Assembly: GCF_021366795.1 (NCBI RefSeq)
Contig: NZ_JAHCPS010000002.1
Location: 124,001-188,000 of the forward strand
Direction of reading: 5' to 3'
DNA: 64,000 nucleotides
DNA from: Macrococcoides caseolyticum
Lineage (GTDB): Bacteria > Bacillota > Bacilli > Staphylococcales > Staphylococcaceae
Positions 13,300 through 22,384 of this stretch are shown one piece after another (position 1 is the first letter of the stretch; the number at the start of each line of letters is the position of its first letter). The notes under the pieces were generated by a model. The model was not told the DNA's origin. It searched no databases and worked only from the letters and a program-made list of their open reading frames with translations. A program made the position numbers and the translations under genes.

Positions 13300-13797
13300 C
13301 TAATTTTCTATTGATTTTAAATCTAATTCATAATAATATTCAATCATTTCATGATTTGTAACGGTCGCTTGCATCATTACATGATTTATATTTTCTATCG
13401 CACCTGATAAGGTAATATAGCATTCAATTTTATCATGATATTCAAACAGACTTAACGTTATTATTGCTTTATTCGTCACACGCTTTAAGAAATCGGTCAC
13501 ACACGAAGAAATCCATGATGTTAAAATATGATCGAAATGATCAATTGCACTGGTTAAAAGCTCAATTTCAAATGACCACTGAAATAAGCGTTCTTCTAAT
13601 ACCGTATCAATATAATATTGAATGAGCATTGGGCAATTAAGCTTTAGCAATTGTTGTTCTTCTCTAAATGAATTCACTAATTGTTGTATTAGATGTACAG
13701 TCTTCTCAGTTTGGTTTAATGTATTGTAAGCATCTAACAACTGCAATTGATTTGCTAAGTCGTGTTTTGTTTTCATATAAGTATCTATATTATGCAT
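13300..13797 (-). CDS. Spo0B-like histidine phosphotransferase-type protein
   Basis: 165 aa with the start at 13797, where AAAAGGTGAT precedes [17 protein letters not shown]. The segment [19 protein letters not shown] at residues 10-28 matches the four-helix-dimerization Spo0B_a pattern (H-D-x2-N-x-LQ), placing a candidate phospho-accepting His near residue 11. A degenerate ATPase-like C-terminal part follows. B. subtilis has spo0B at exactly this site between rpmA and obg. The organism appears to be a non-sporulating coccus, so the role is unknown; similarity and synteny support common descent only. Confidence 0.65.
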   Translation of the reverse strand: MHNIDTYMKTKHDLANQLQLLDAYNTLNQTEKTVHLIQQLVNSFREEQQLLKLNCPMLIQYYIDTVLEERLFQWSFEIELLTSAIDHFDHILTSWISSCVTDFLKRVTNKAIITLSLFEYHDKIECYITLSGAIENINHVMMQATVTNHEMIEYYYELDLKSIEN

Positions 13798-13862
13798 AAA
13801 ATCACCTTTTATCATTATAACACGTAAACACCAAATGTACGACTGAGGTGAACAAAAAAGAA

Positions 13863-13887
13863 AAGCACTGGATTTTATCCAGTGCTT
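13863..13887 (-). terminator. intrinsic terminator after rpmA
   Basis: 11-bp perfect stem (AAGCACTGGAT / ATCCAGTGCTT) with a 3-nt loop, starting 9 bp past the rpmA stop. TTCTTTTTTG follows on the minus strand. It separates the ribosomal protein operon from spo0B-like/obg. Confidence 0.88.
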
Positions 13888-13895
13888 CAAATTAA

Positions 13896-14183
<288 letters not shown>

Positions 14184-14190
14184 TTACACC

Positions 14191-14511
14191 TCACTTATAG
14201 TTTAATTTAATATATTGTCCATATTCAGCTTCAATTGTCTGTAATGATACAAGCATTGATTGTATGATGAGTTGTGCTTCTTTATTGTTTAAATCAACGA
14301 CTCTCGCAGTAAAGTAACCACCATCATCTGCATAATCAATGTCAGGTCTTTCATCTGTCAAACCAATTACTGCATTCATACTACCAAAGACGATTGCTGA
14401 AGCGCCTGCACAAACAAGATCTTGTCCGTGTGGAGCACTATCTGCATGTCCTTCCATAGTAAACTCAGTCACTTGACCTTCATCATTTACTAAGATAGTA
14501 ACATTAATCAT
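14191..14511 (-). CDS. prp: ribosomal-processing cysteine protease Prp
   Basis: 106 aa, formerly the YsxB family. The catalytic-pair regions are visible: GHADSAPHGQDLVCAGASAIV contains the conserved His (near residue 21) and Cys (near residue 33). In S. aureus this enzyme removes the N-terminal extension of L27. Its position between rplU and rpmA, overlapping the rplU stop by one base, is conserved. Confidence 0.93.
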   Translation of the reverse strand: MINVTILVNDEGQVTEFTMEGHADSAPHGQDLVCAGASAIVFGSMNAVIGLTDERPDIDYADDGGYFTARVVDLNNKEAQLIIQSMLVSLQTIEAEYGQYIKLNYK

Positions 14512-14819
14512 TATGCGTTAATCGCTTCAATAACTAATTTAGTGTAAGGTTGACGATGACCTTGTTTACGTTTGTAGTTCTTTTTTGGTTTGTATTTGAA
14601 TACAGTGATTTTTTTACCGCGACCGTGTTTTTCAACTTTAGCTGTAACAGTAGCACCTTCAACTACAGGTGAACCGATTTTCACTGAATCTCCACCAACC
14701 ATTAATACTTGATCAAACGTGAATGTTGAACCTGCTTCTGCGTCTAATTTCTCAACCCAGATTTCTTGACCTTGCTCAACTTTTAATTGTTTTCCACCAG
14801 TTTCAATAATTGCAAACAT
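14511..14819 (-). CDS. rplU: 50S ribosomal protein L21
   Basis: 102 aa. [25 protein letters not shown] and the C-terminal [22 protein letters not shown] are diagnostic of L21. First gene of the rplU-prp-rpmA operon, with a strong AGGAGGTGCAAG ribosome site and an RNA leader upstream (see 14835-14935). Confidence 0.97.
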   Translation of the reverse strand: MFAIIETGGKQLKVEQGQEIWVEKLDAEAGSTFTFDQVLMVGGDSVKIGSPVVEGATVTAKVEKHGRGKKITVFKYKPKKNYKRKQGHRQPYTKLVIEAINA

Positions 14820-14834
14820 ACTTGCACCTCCTAT

Positions 14835-14935
14835 TTTATTTAAGTCACGCCATCATCAGGTGGATTGCTCACTTTAACCTCATGTTGTGCGGTTGTATGT
14901 AGCTTCTGAAACTACTCAACTTCAATATAATATCA
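14835..14935 (-). ncRNA. probable L21-type autoregulatory mRNA leader of rplU
   Basis: The roughly 140-bp gap between mreD and rplU carries GC-richer structured sequence (minus strand: CAGAAGCTACATACAACCGC, then ACATGAGGTTAAAGTGAGC). This fits the conserved leader found upstream of rplU in Firmicutes (L21 leader family), where excess L21 is thought to bind. I recognise the position and general composition but have not run a covariance model, so boundaries are approximate. Confidence 0.5.
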
Positions 14936-14958
14936 TTTTACACGCTTGTCGTCAATCA

Positions 14959-15462
14959 TTATTTAGCATACTTATCAAGTATTTTTAAAATAATCGGGAA
15001 GACTAGTAGAATTAAAGCAAAATTTAAAATTAATGACGGTAAAACATGCGTCCATATAAATACAAAGTAATTAATATGCGCAATCCCTAATATTGCAAAA
15101 ACGATATAATAAAAGTGTTCAAATATAAAAATAAATGCAAGAAATAAAACCATCATCATTTTCAAATCTTTATAGAACACTTTAAACAACTGATCCATCA
15201 TTAATATAGCAATGATAAAGCCAAATAAATAAATCCCATAGATTGTTCCAAGGTATATATCTGAAATACAACCAAATAAAACACCAAGTATTAAAGCAAT
15301 TTTAGGATTTTTATAGACAGTGATGATTAATAGATACATCAATAATAAATGCGATCTGAAGAAGTAAGGAATACCAAAGATGGTAAAAGGCCAAATCGAA
15401 TTGATTAACGTATCAATGTAGAACAACATTAGTGCAATAAGTGGCAAAATAATCAACTGCAT
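14959..15462 (-). CDS. mreD: rod shape-determining protein MreD
   Basis: 167-aa integral membrane protein, about five hydrophobic helices, low-complexity Ile/Leu/Phe-rich. Identified mainly from composition and overlap with mreC (stop and start share a base). Spherical staphylococci keep mreCD although they lack mreB; the proteins are linked to cell-wall synthesis. Confidence 0.85.
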   Translation of the reverse strand: MQLIILPLIALMLFYIDTLINSIWPFTIFGIPYFFRSHLLLMYLLIITVYKNPKIALILGVLFGCISDIYLGTIYGIYLFGFIIAILMMDQLFKVFYKDLKMMMVLFLAFIFIFEHFYYIVFAILGIAHINYFVFIWTHVLPSLILNFALILLVFPIILKILDKYAK

Positions 15463-16331
15463 TATTCGCCACTTCCTTCTAATGAAATCACTTTCGGACT
15501 TTTCTTTGCGACATACACATGTGATAAATCGTTAATATCTGCTTCTGTTTCAACATAAGCAATCTGACTTAATCCAAATTCATCATTTTCAACTTTTTTA
15601 ACTTCTCCAATTAATATACCCTTCGGAAATTGACCACCTAAACCACTTGTAACGACTTTTGTTCCTAGCTTTACTTTTACATTATTATCGATATCAGACA
15701 GCACCAATAAGTTTTTACTTTCATCAAAATAATCAATCATACCAAATATATCCTGACCTTCTTGCTGTAATGTCACACTGATTTTACTTGATTTAATGCT
15801 GGATGTAATCAATTCAACCTGAGAAGAATAACTGTTTACTTTCTTTATTCTACCAACAAGTCCCTCTGTTGTGAGTACCGCCATGTTTTCACGTATACCA
15901 GCAGACTGACCGCGATTGATTATAAATGTATTCATCCACTGATCCTGGTTACGTGCAATAATTGTCGACATAACAGGGTCATACACTGAGATACTTTCCG
16001 TTTTAAGCGCTTGTCTTAATTCCTGATTCTCTTTTTCGAGACGATAATTATCCGCTTCGACTTGGGCAAACCCTTTAATTTTTTGTTTCAATTGCTTGTT
16101 TTCTTCATTGGCATGCCACATATCAATAAAGTCACCGAAATTGCCAGTAATAAACATTGCAGGGTAGGATACAATACGGTTGCCTAGTGCAGTCGTATCA
16201 CCTACAAATGACTCAAATGTAGACGTGTCTCTTTCTCTGAGTGAAAAACCTACCAATACCATGAAGATAATTAGACCAAAAAGGAAAAATACTAATTTAT
16301 TGCGTTTATAAAAATTGGGCAAAATAAACAC
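15462..16331 (-). CDS. mreC: cell shape-determining protein MreC
   Basis: 289 aa, one N-terminal membrane anchor (KLVFFLFGLIIFMVLVGFSL), a coiled-coil region near residues 70-105 (ENKQLKQKIKGFAQVEADNY), then the extracellular beta-domain with VSTIIARNQDQWMNTFIINRG. Organises peptidoglycan synthesis with MreD. It forms an operon with mreD. Confidence 0.93.
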   Translation of the reverse strand: MFILPNFYKRNKLVFFLFGLIIFMVLVGFSLRERDTSTFESFVGDTTALGNRIVSYPAMFITGNFGDFIDMWHANEENKQLKQKIKGFAQVEADNYRLEKENQELRQALKTESISVYDPVMSTIIARNQDQWMNTFIINRGQSAGIRENMAVLTTEGLVGRIKKVNSYSSQVELITSSIKSSKISVTLQQEGQDIFGMIDYFDESKNLLVLSDIDNNVKVKLGTKVVTSGLGGQFPKGILIGEVKKVENDEFGLSQIAYVETEADINDLSHVYVAKKSPKVISLEGSGE

Positions 16332-16354
16332 CTCATTAAAATGTCATTAATATA

Positions 16355-17488
16355 TTATACGATACCATATTTTTGCTTTAACTTGAGAATTTTTTCTACA
16401 TTTCTATCAATAATTTTCTCATCTAATCGTCCTGATGTCACACATGATTTAATATACTGAACCAGTTGATTTATATCCCCAATATCAGAGCCCATTAAAA
16501 TCATCGTCTCACCGGCATTTAATGCATAAAGGACTGCTTCTTCTCTAGAAAAACCATTTGCAATCGCACCCATTGCTAAATCATCAGTAATAATAACACC
16601 TTGATAATCCAACTTATCCCTTAATATTCCTGTAACCATTGCACGACTCATAGAGCTCGGGTACTTTGCATCAATTTTAGGAAACAATATATGACTCACC
16701 ATAATCATATCAATATTAGCGTCAATAGCAGCCTCAAACGGTTTCAACTCTCTATCAAATAGCTGTGCTTTAGAAATATGACTGACTGGTAACGTTTCGT
16801 GACTATCAACAAACGTATCACCATGTCCCGGAAAATGTTTAGCGCTTGTGATAATCGATTGATCGTTTATGCCTCTGTTAAATGGAATCGCATATCGAAT
16901 GACATCTTTAGCATCTGTACCAAAGCTTCTATCCCCAATGACTTTATTCTGCGGATTACTCCAAATATCAAATACTGGTGCGAAATCTACATTAAAATTT
17001 AAATCTTTTAATTGTTGCCCAATATATTCACCTTTATTGTAAGCATACTGCTGACTTCCACTTTGACTAATTTGAATAGCAGGTTCAATATTTACTAATT
17101 CTTTCGGCAAACGATTCACTCTACCACCTTCCTGATCGACTGCAATAAACATCTTAATACCACGATGATTTTGTTCTATGTCACGATTGAGCATCCGAGT
17201 TTGATATGCACTTTCTATATTACGTGTAAATAATATCACCCCACCTATTTTCATCTGATTAAATTTTTCAAGTTCATTATTATATGTCGTACCATGGAAA
17301 CCCAAAAGAAAGTGCTGCGCAATTTTTTCTTCTAAAGTCATCTGGTCTATAAGATATGGAATCATTGATAATTCACCCAAATGTTTAACGGATATTCCTT
17401 TATCTGCAACCTGTGTCGTATATTCTGCTTTACATCCTGTAAGAAGTATTGTTAAGCAGATACATAACAGTTTTAATCGTTTCTTCAT
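16355..17488 (-). CDS. nagZ: GH3 beta-N-acetylhexosaminidase lipoprotein (NagZ-type)
   Basis: 377 aa with start at 17488; an upstream start at 17521 cannot be excluded because neither has a strong ribosome site. The N-terminus KKRLKLLCICLTILLTGCK is a lipoprotein signal with lipobox LLTGC. The glycoside hydrolase family 3 domain has IAVDQEGGRVNR near residue 120, the NagZ catalytic loop KHFPGHGDT...DSHETLPV near 215-230, and the nucleophile region VIITDDLAMGAI near 290. Family members release GlcNAc from peptidoglycan fragments; lipid anchoring suggests action at the outer membrane face, as with the B. subtilis homologue. Confidence 0.88.
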   Translation of the reverse strand: MKKRLKLLCICLTILLTGCKAEYTTQVADKGISVKHLGELSMIPYLIDQMTLEEKIAQHFLLGFHGTTYNNELEKFNQMKIGGVILFTRNIESAYQTRMLNRDIEQNHRGIKMFIAVDQEGGRVNRLPKELVNIEPAIQISQSGSQQYAYNKGEYIGQQLKDLNFNVDFAPVFDIWSNPQNKVIGDRSFGTDAKDVIRYAIPFNRGINDQSIITSAKHFPGHGDTFVDSHETLPVSHISKAQLFDRELKPFEAAIDANIDMIMVSHILFPKIDAKYPSSMSRAMVTGILRDKLDYQGVIITDDLAMGAIANGFSREEAVLYALNAGETMILMGSDIGDINQLVQYIKSCVTSGRLDEKIIDRNVEKILKLKQKYGIV

Positions 17489-17569
17489 CGTCAAGTCAAC
17501 ACATCCAATACTTTTCATCAATATTCTTTTATACCGTAATCATTATAAACAACTTTATACAAAAAACAA

Positions 17570-17616
17570 AACCGTACAATAAGTTTCAATCGCTCTTGAC
17601 GTCTCATTGTACGGTT
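17570..17616 (-). terminator. intrinsic terminator downstream of the 17634 gene
   Basis: 11-bp perfect inverted repeat (AACCGTACAAT / ATTGTACGGTT) separated by 25 nt that can fold further. TTTTGTTTTTTG follows on the minus strand. Placed 17 bp after the stop codon at 17634. Confidence 0.7.
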
Positions 17617-17633
17617 CTTGTTATTTAATTAAA

Positions 17634-18050
17634 TTAGTATTGACTTCTGTCTTTAAGTTGAATCGATTGACTGCGTTCTGCTAAAGCTTGATTTAAATCT
17701 GTTTCATTTTGAAAGACAGTCACCTGACGATCTCCAAATTTATACATAATATATTCATTACCACGCTGACCTATAATATATTCAGCATTATAGCCCATTA
17801 ACGTGAGTCCTGAAACATCCATGAATTCTTGTTTATCCATGAAATAAAAGGCGTTTTTTACTTGTGACAATGGGATATTACTAAATAGCAAGTTATCTTC
17901 TAATGTATACGTTGTGCCATTTTGAGTTGTCGGTTGATTTAAAGCTGGCTGCTCATTTCGAAACGGATTAAATTGATAGACTAAATAAATCATCACGATG
18001 ATAGCAGCAATTAGACTCAATTTTATCAAACGCTTAATAAATTTAAACAT
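17634..18050 (-). CDS. small membrane-anchored protein, possibly DUF4930 family
   Basis: 138 aa. One N-terminal membrane helix (LIKLSLIAAIIVMIYLVYQF) followed by a short Asn/Thr-rich linker and a compact globular domain (residues ~48-130) with no catalytic motif I recognise. It resembles the uncharacterised staphylococcal DUF4930 proteins in size, topology and the FMDVSGLTLMG-type segment; assignment to that family is from memory and tentative. Own terminator; likely its own transcription unit. Function unknown. Confidence 0.7.
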   Translation of the reverse strand: MFKFIKRLIKLSLIAAIIVMIYLVYQFNPFRNEQPALNQPTTQNGTTYTLEDNLLFSNIPLSQVKNAFYFMDKQEFMDVSGLTLMGYNAEYIIGQRGNEYIMYKFGDRQVTVFQNETDLNQALAERSQSIQLKDRSQY

Positions 18051-18101
18051 GTCATCTCCTACTTTCTTAGAAGATTATACATGAAAAACAATTATGCAAC
18101 A

Positions 18102-18572
18102 TCAGTCCTGAGATTGATTCAGTACCATCACATAAAAACAATAGTGCTCACCATCAATCAACTCATTAAAAGTATCAATCCGTTGAAACCCCATTTTTTG
18201 ATAGAGTTTAATTGCGCGTTGGTTAAATGATGCAACCGTTAATCTAAAATTAGTGTAATGTGCATAAAATTGCATGATTTGTTTAACGAATATTTGTCCG
18301 TATCCCTTACCTATATATTGTGGATTTAATGCAAATCCAATATCAATAATATGTTCATCAAGGTCATACAATTCATTCATGCGCGCAGTTTCACCGTCAC
18401 AGAAAAAACCAAAAATTTCATTTTCTTTATAGACAGTATAATAATGGCCATTTAAAAATGTTTCAATGACATATGGGTCTTCGTTTATATTATAAAATTC
18501 AAAGCCCAATCCAAAATCCCATCTACTGATGATATCTGCTGTTACTCTGTCCATTCGTTCGACGCTATACAT
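18102..18572 (-). CDS. GNAT-family N-acetyltransferase
   Basis: 156 aa. Acetyl-CoA binding motif A is recognisable as IGFALNPQYIGKGYGQIFVK (residues ~76-95), followed by the beta-bulge and LTVASFNQRAIKLYQKMGFQ, the typical motif-B region. Substrate unknown; sequence resembles the RimI/RimL-like small acetyltransferases. It ends the operon that starts with the ABC exporter pair (12 bp gap), so it may be co-regulated with drug export. Confidence 0.85.
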   Translation of the reverse strand: MYSVERMDRVTADIISRWDFGLGFEFYNINEDPYVIETFLNGHYYTVYKENEIFGFFCDGETARMNELYDLDEHIIDIGFALNPQYIGKGYGQIFVKQIMQFYAHYTNFRLTVASFNQRAIKLYQKMGFQRIDTFNELIDGEHYCFYVMVLNQSQD

Positions 18573-18584
18573 ACAACACCTCTT

Positions 18585-20324
18585 TTATTGCACGCCAGAC
18601 TGTAATGCATACATTTTAGCATAGACTTGATTATTTTCAATCAATTCATTATGTGTCCCGCGTTCAATAATTTGGCCCTTATCAAGTACAATAATTTCAT
18701 TTGCATGTTTTATTGTTGATAATCGGTGTGCAATGATAAATGTCGTCCTACCTTCTTTTAGTACATCCATGGCTTGTTGAATGATTGCCTCAGTTTCACT
18801 ATCGATACTTGCTGTTGCTTCATCTAATATTAAAATCTTTGGATCAAAAGCTAATGCACGTGCAAATGAGATTAATTGTCGCTGACCACTTGAAAGCGTC
18901 GCACCTTTTTCTACGACTTTCGTGTCGATACCATGTTCTAAAGATTGCAAAACACGTTGACCACCTACACGTTCTAATGCATCGATTGCCTTTTGACGCG
19001 TAATACGAGGATCATTTAATGTAATATTTGATAAAATTGTACCGGAATAAAGATAAGGGTCCTGAAGTACAATGCCCATGTGCTTACGCATTGATTGTTT
19101 TGTAACCGTTGTGGTGTCAATCCCATCAATCGTTATTTTTCCAGTTGTTGGATCGTAAAATCTAAATAGCAAATTCATGATTGAACTTTTACCCGAACCA
19201 GTATGTCCAACAAGTCCAATCGTTTGACCAGGTAAAGCATTGATATTAATTCCTTTTAACACCAGTTCATCCTGTTTGTAACCGAACGATACGTTACAAA
19301 ACACCACGTGACCATGACATGTGTCTAAAGTATCAACAATAATGGGTTCCGCTGGTTCGTCCATCATATCAAATACTCGCTCACTCGATACACGTGCCTG
19401 TTCCAACACACTTAATTGATTGACCATATTAAACATCGGATTAAATAAACGCGTTAAATAATCAACTAAGATATACATCATACCAGCAGTTAATGTCGTT
19501 TCTTTATCTAAAAAAGATTGTCCAAAAATATATATCATGATTAAGAAAACAAATGAACGGATAGTTCCCATTAAATTATGACTAGTTAATGAATCTAATT
19601 GAATAATTTTACTGTAATTTTTTAAATAGTCATCATTCAATGCATTAAACTCTGACTGTATTTTTTGTTCCTGATTGAACGCCTGAATAATTGTCATGCC
19701 ATTGATAGATTCATTCAGCATTGCATTCATGTCACTATTACGTTCACGTACAACATGGTTATACTTATCACTTATTTTTCTATAGATTACTAACCAGCCA
19801 AACAATAATGGGACAATGATGAGCGCAAGCAAACCAATTTTTACATTAAAATAGAAAATCACAATGATAATACCGATAATATTTGTAATACCAGCAATAT
19901 AAGTTGGTAACATCACTGTAAAAAGTTCTAAAATCGTCTGCGTATCATTTGTTATTCTGGCAACGACTTTACCCGCTGGTAAATTATCAAAGAATTTTAT
20001 GGGTAAACTTTGAATATGACTAAACAGACGCGTTCTTAAATGCTTAATTACATTTGAACCAGCCGTCTGAAAATAAATCGTTTGATAATAACTTAATAAC
20101 GCATAAACGAGTGCAATAATGAAATACAGGCTCAATAATAACAAGATAGGTTTTAAATGAATTATCCCTTGTTCTGTTGTCTTAATGTGATGGTCGATAA
20201 TATACATACCAATGACAGGACCAATCAATTCCATAATAACAGCGAAAAACAAGATAACAAAACCGATAATAAATAATCGTTGTTCTTTTTTGGCTTCTAA
20301 AAATAATCGTTTTGTTGTAGACAT
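18585..20324 (-). CDS. ABC multidrug exporter half-transporter, canonical ATPase subunit (BmrD/YheH-like)
   Basis: 579 aa: six-helix exporter domain (residues ~15-310) then a nucleotide-binding domain with Walker A GLVGHTGSGKSS near 370, signature LSSGQRQL, and Walker B ILILDEATASID with the catalytic Glu intact. Its start overlaps the stop of the partner at 20324. The partner has an Asp in place of this Glu, so the pair forms a heterodimeric exporter with one degenerate ATP site, as in B. subtilis BmrCD. The substrate range cannot be inferred; a ribosome-linked attenuator upstream suggests translation-inhibiting drugs. Confidence 0.85.
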   Translation of the reverse strand: MSTTKRLFLEAKKEQRLFIIGFVILFFAVIMELIGPVIGMYIIDHHIKTTEQGIIHLKPILLLLSLYFIIALVYALLSYYQTIYFQTAGSNVIKHLRTRLFSHIQSLPIKFFDNLPAGKVVARITNDTQTILELFTVMLPTYIAGITNIIGIIIVIFYFNVKIGLLALIIVPLLFGWLVIYRKISDKYNHVVRERNSDMNAMLNESINGMTIIQAFNQEQKIQSEFNALNDDYLKNYSKIIQLDSLTSHNLMGTIRSFVFLIMIYIFGQSFLDKETTLTAGMMYILVDYLTRLFNPMFNMVNQLSVLEQARVSSERVFDMMDEPAEPIIVDTLDTCHGHVVFCNVSFGYKQDELVLKGININALPGQTIGLVGHTGSGKSSIMNLLFRFYDPTTGKITIDGIDTTTVTKQSMRKHMGIVLQDPYLYSGTILSNITLNDPRITRQKAIDALERVGGQRVLQSLEHGIDTKVVEKGATLSSGQRQLISFARALAFDPKILILDEATASIDSETEAIIQQAMDVLKEGRTTFIIAHRLSTIKHANEIIVLDKGQIIERGTHNELIENNQVYAKMYALQSGVQ

Positions 20325-22060
20325 TAAGACACACCTCCTAACTGCTGACGGTCAAATTGCGATCGATACCAGCCATTCAGTTGAATTAATTCCTGATGTG
20401 TACCACGCTCTACAATTTTTCCACCCTCTAAGACGACAATTAAGTCCGCATGTTGAACAGCTGATAAACGATGTGTCGATATGATTGTCGTTTTACCCTG
20501 TCTTGATGTTTGAATATTATTAATAATCGTCGTTTCTGTCTTAGCATCGACAGCACTTAAAGAATCATCGAGTATTAAAATATCAGGATTTTTTATTAAT
20601 GCGCGCGCTATTGAAATACGTTGCTTCTGTCCTCCAGAAATCGCAATCCCTTTTTCACCAACAAGTGTTTCTAAGCCTTGTGGTAACCTTAAAACATCCT
20701 GCTCAAAGTTGGACAAACGTATAGCTTCATCTATTTCTTCATCTGTCGCATTTTCTTTACCAAATCGAATATTTTCTTTAACTGTACGAGAAAATAGAAT
20801 ATTCTCCTGAGATACATAGCCTATCTTATTTCGAACCTCTTCTTTAGATAGATGATTCACATTAAAATCACCAATTGTGATATTACCTTGTCCAATAGGG
20901 TATTCTTTTAGAATTTGTTTGATTAACGTCGTCTTACCGCTTCCAGTAGGACCGACAATACCTAGTGTCTCACCAACTTTTATTTCAATTGAAATATCTT
21001 TTAAGTTCTCTATCTCACTTGATGGATATTTGAAAGTTACACCATCAAATGAAATATGATGATCATCTGGTACAAAAGTATCAACGGGATTCATCATAAT
21101 ATCCTTTGTATTTAATGTTTCCATCACACGATCCAATGAAGCATTACCACGCTGCATAATATTGAATAAGAGACCAATTGCAAACATTGGCCATACAAGC
21201 ATATTTAGATAAACATTGAATGCAATTAATGCCCCAACTGATATTTCTCCCTGATTGACCAGGACACTACCATAACCTAAACTAATCATAAAACTAAGAG
21301 AAGTTACAATAATTGTTAGCGGTTTAAATAATGCATCCAGCTTCTCAACATGAATAAATTTATTGACGACATCTGTAGTCATCCTTTTAAAATTAATATT
21401 TAGCTGTTCTTCTTGGGCAAATGCGCGCGTCACACGAACACCTTCAATTGATTCCAGTACACTATCATTCATTTCTCCAAATGCATCCTGACTAATGATA
21501 TAACGTTCATGAATCATCTTACCAAGCCTCTGTTCAATCAATGCAAGAAATGGTAAAGGAATTAATGCTGCTAACGTCAACTTCCATGAAATACCAAACA
21601 CCATCATTGCGATTATTGTAATCATATATGTTGTACTATCTACTAACGTTAATATACCGAAACCAACAGTTTGCCTTATTACACTTAAATCATTTGTTGC
21701 TTTTGCCATGAGATCCCCAGTTCTATTCTTTTCATAAAATCCAGGACTCATTGTCAGGAATTTCGACATCATTTTTTTTCGCATAATACTTTCTAATAAC
21801 TGAGAACCATTAAATAATAAATATCGCCATAAATAATTAATCACATAACTTAAAGTTAATGTCACTGCAAAAACAATGAGAATCCAGTGAAACGTGTCAA
21901 GTGTTAGTGACTTTAAATTGACTGCATCAATAGTTTTACCAATCAACCACGGAGGAATAATTTCAGTTACATTTGCGCATAAGAGTAAAAACACAGCAAT
22001 AATGTATCGCTTTTTCTCTTGCTTAAAAAACCAACTTAATTTGAATAATACATCTAACAT
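20324..22060 (-). CDS. ABC multidrug exporter half-transporter, degenerate-site subunit (BmrC/YheI-like)
   Basis: 578 aa, exporter membrane domain followed by an ATPase domain with Walker [10 protein letters not shown], signature ISGGQKQRISIARAL, and Walker B LILDDSLSAVD, where the usual catalytic Glu is Asp. This degenerate site is the hallmark of the BmrC-type partner. First structural gene of the exporter operon, with AAGGAGTGTGAACA before the ATG. The 340 bp upstream hold a promoter, a leader peptide and an intrinsic terminator (see separate entries). Confidence 0.85.
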   Translation of the reverse strand: MLDVLFKLSWFFKQEKKRYIIAVFLLLCANVTEIIPPWLIGKTIDAVNLKSLTLDTFHWILIVFAVTLTLSYVINYLWRYLLFNGSQLLESIMRKKMMSKFLTMSPGFYEKNRTGDLMAKATNDLSVIRQTVGFGILTLVDSTTYMITIIAMMVFGISWKLTLAALIPLPFLALIEQRLGKMIHERYIISQDAFGEMNDSVLESIEGVRVTRAFAQEEQLNINFKRMTTDVVNKFIHVEKLDALFKPLTIIVTSLSFMISLGYGSVLVNQGEISVGALIAFNVYLNMLVWPMFAIGLLFNIMQRGNASLDRVMETLNTKDIMMNPVDTFVPDDHHISFDGVTFKYPSSEIENLKDISIEIKVGETLGIVGPTGSGKTTLIKQILKEYPIGQGNITIGDFNVNHLSKEEVRNKIGYVSQENILFSRTVKENIRFGKENATDEEIDEAIRLSNFEQDVLRLPQGLETLVGEKGIAISGGQKQRISIARALIKNPDILILDDSLSAVDAKTETTIINNIQTSRQGKTTIISTHRLSAVQHADLIVVLEGGKIVERGTHQELIQLNGWYRSQFDRQQLGGVS

Positions 22061-22081
22061 TGTTCACACTCCTTCTCACTC

Positions 22082-22121
22082 AAAAATGCGCACATACTCC
22101 TTTGATGAGCATGTGCGCATT
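22082..22121 (-). terminator. attenuator terminator in the leader of the ABC exporter operon
   Basis: Perfect 11-bp stem (minus AATGCGCACAT / ATGTGCGCATT), extended inside by GCTC/GAGT pairing, directly followed by TTTTT and then the ribosome site of the exporter gene only ~20 nt later. A terminator between promoter and first gene is the classical attenuator layout. A second short hairpin (GTGGGA / TCCCAC, 22128-22143) lies just before it and could be part of an alternative fold. Confidence 0.8.
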
Positions 22122-22196
22122 ATAAGAGTGGGATTTCTCCCACAAACAATCAAATAATTCATCTTTAGCTACTTGAAATAGCTAGAACAACAAAAA

Positions 22197-22265
22197 TTAT
22201 TTATTCGAATGTAGGAGGAAAATATAATTTTTTACTAAAGCATAATATCGCTGCGGTTGTTTCAT
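22197..22265 (-). CDS. 22-residue leader peptide of the ABC exporter operon
   Basis: Short ORF, first residues MKQPQRYYALVKNYIFLL, ending HSNK. It starts with ATG 7 nt after a very strong AAGGAGGAAA ribosome site. It lies between a good promoter (22299-22327) and the attenuator terminator (22082-22121). The leader's Phe-Leu-Leu codons (TTCCTCCT, plus 22213-22221) are perfectly complementary over 9 bp to its own ribosome site (22271-22279), so translation of the leader and RNA folding are likely linked. Position and logic match BmrB of B. subtilis bmrBCD, although that leader is longer. Expression not proven. Confidence 0.7.
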   Translation of the reverse strand: MKQPQRYYALVKNYIFLLHSNK

Positions 22266-22298
22266 TTTACTTTCCTCCTTCCTTTTTATGTTGATTTT

Positions 22299-22327
22299 AT
22301 CTTAAAATAATCTTCAGAAAATTTCAA
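22299..22327 (-). promoter_or_regulatory. predicted sigma-A promoter of the leader peptide and ABC operon
   Basis: TTGAAA (22322-22327) and TAAGAT (22299-22304) separated by 17 bp, with the leader ribosome site about 20-30 nt further on. The flanking sequence upstream contains repeated TTCGA blocks (22335-22360) that could be an operator, but no known regulator site is recognised. Confidence 0.5.
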
Positions 22328-22384
22328 TAGTTCAATCGAATTTATTTCGACTTTCGAATAAAATTTACATATTATTTACAATGT

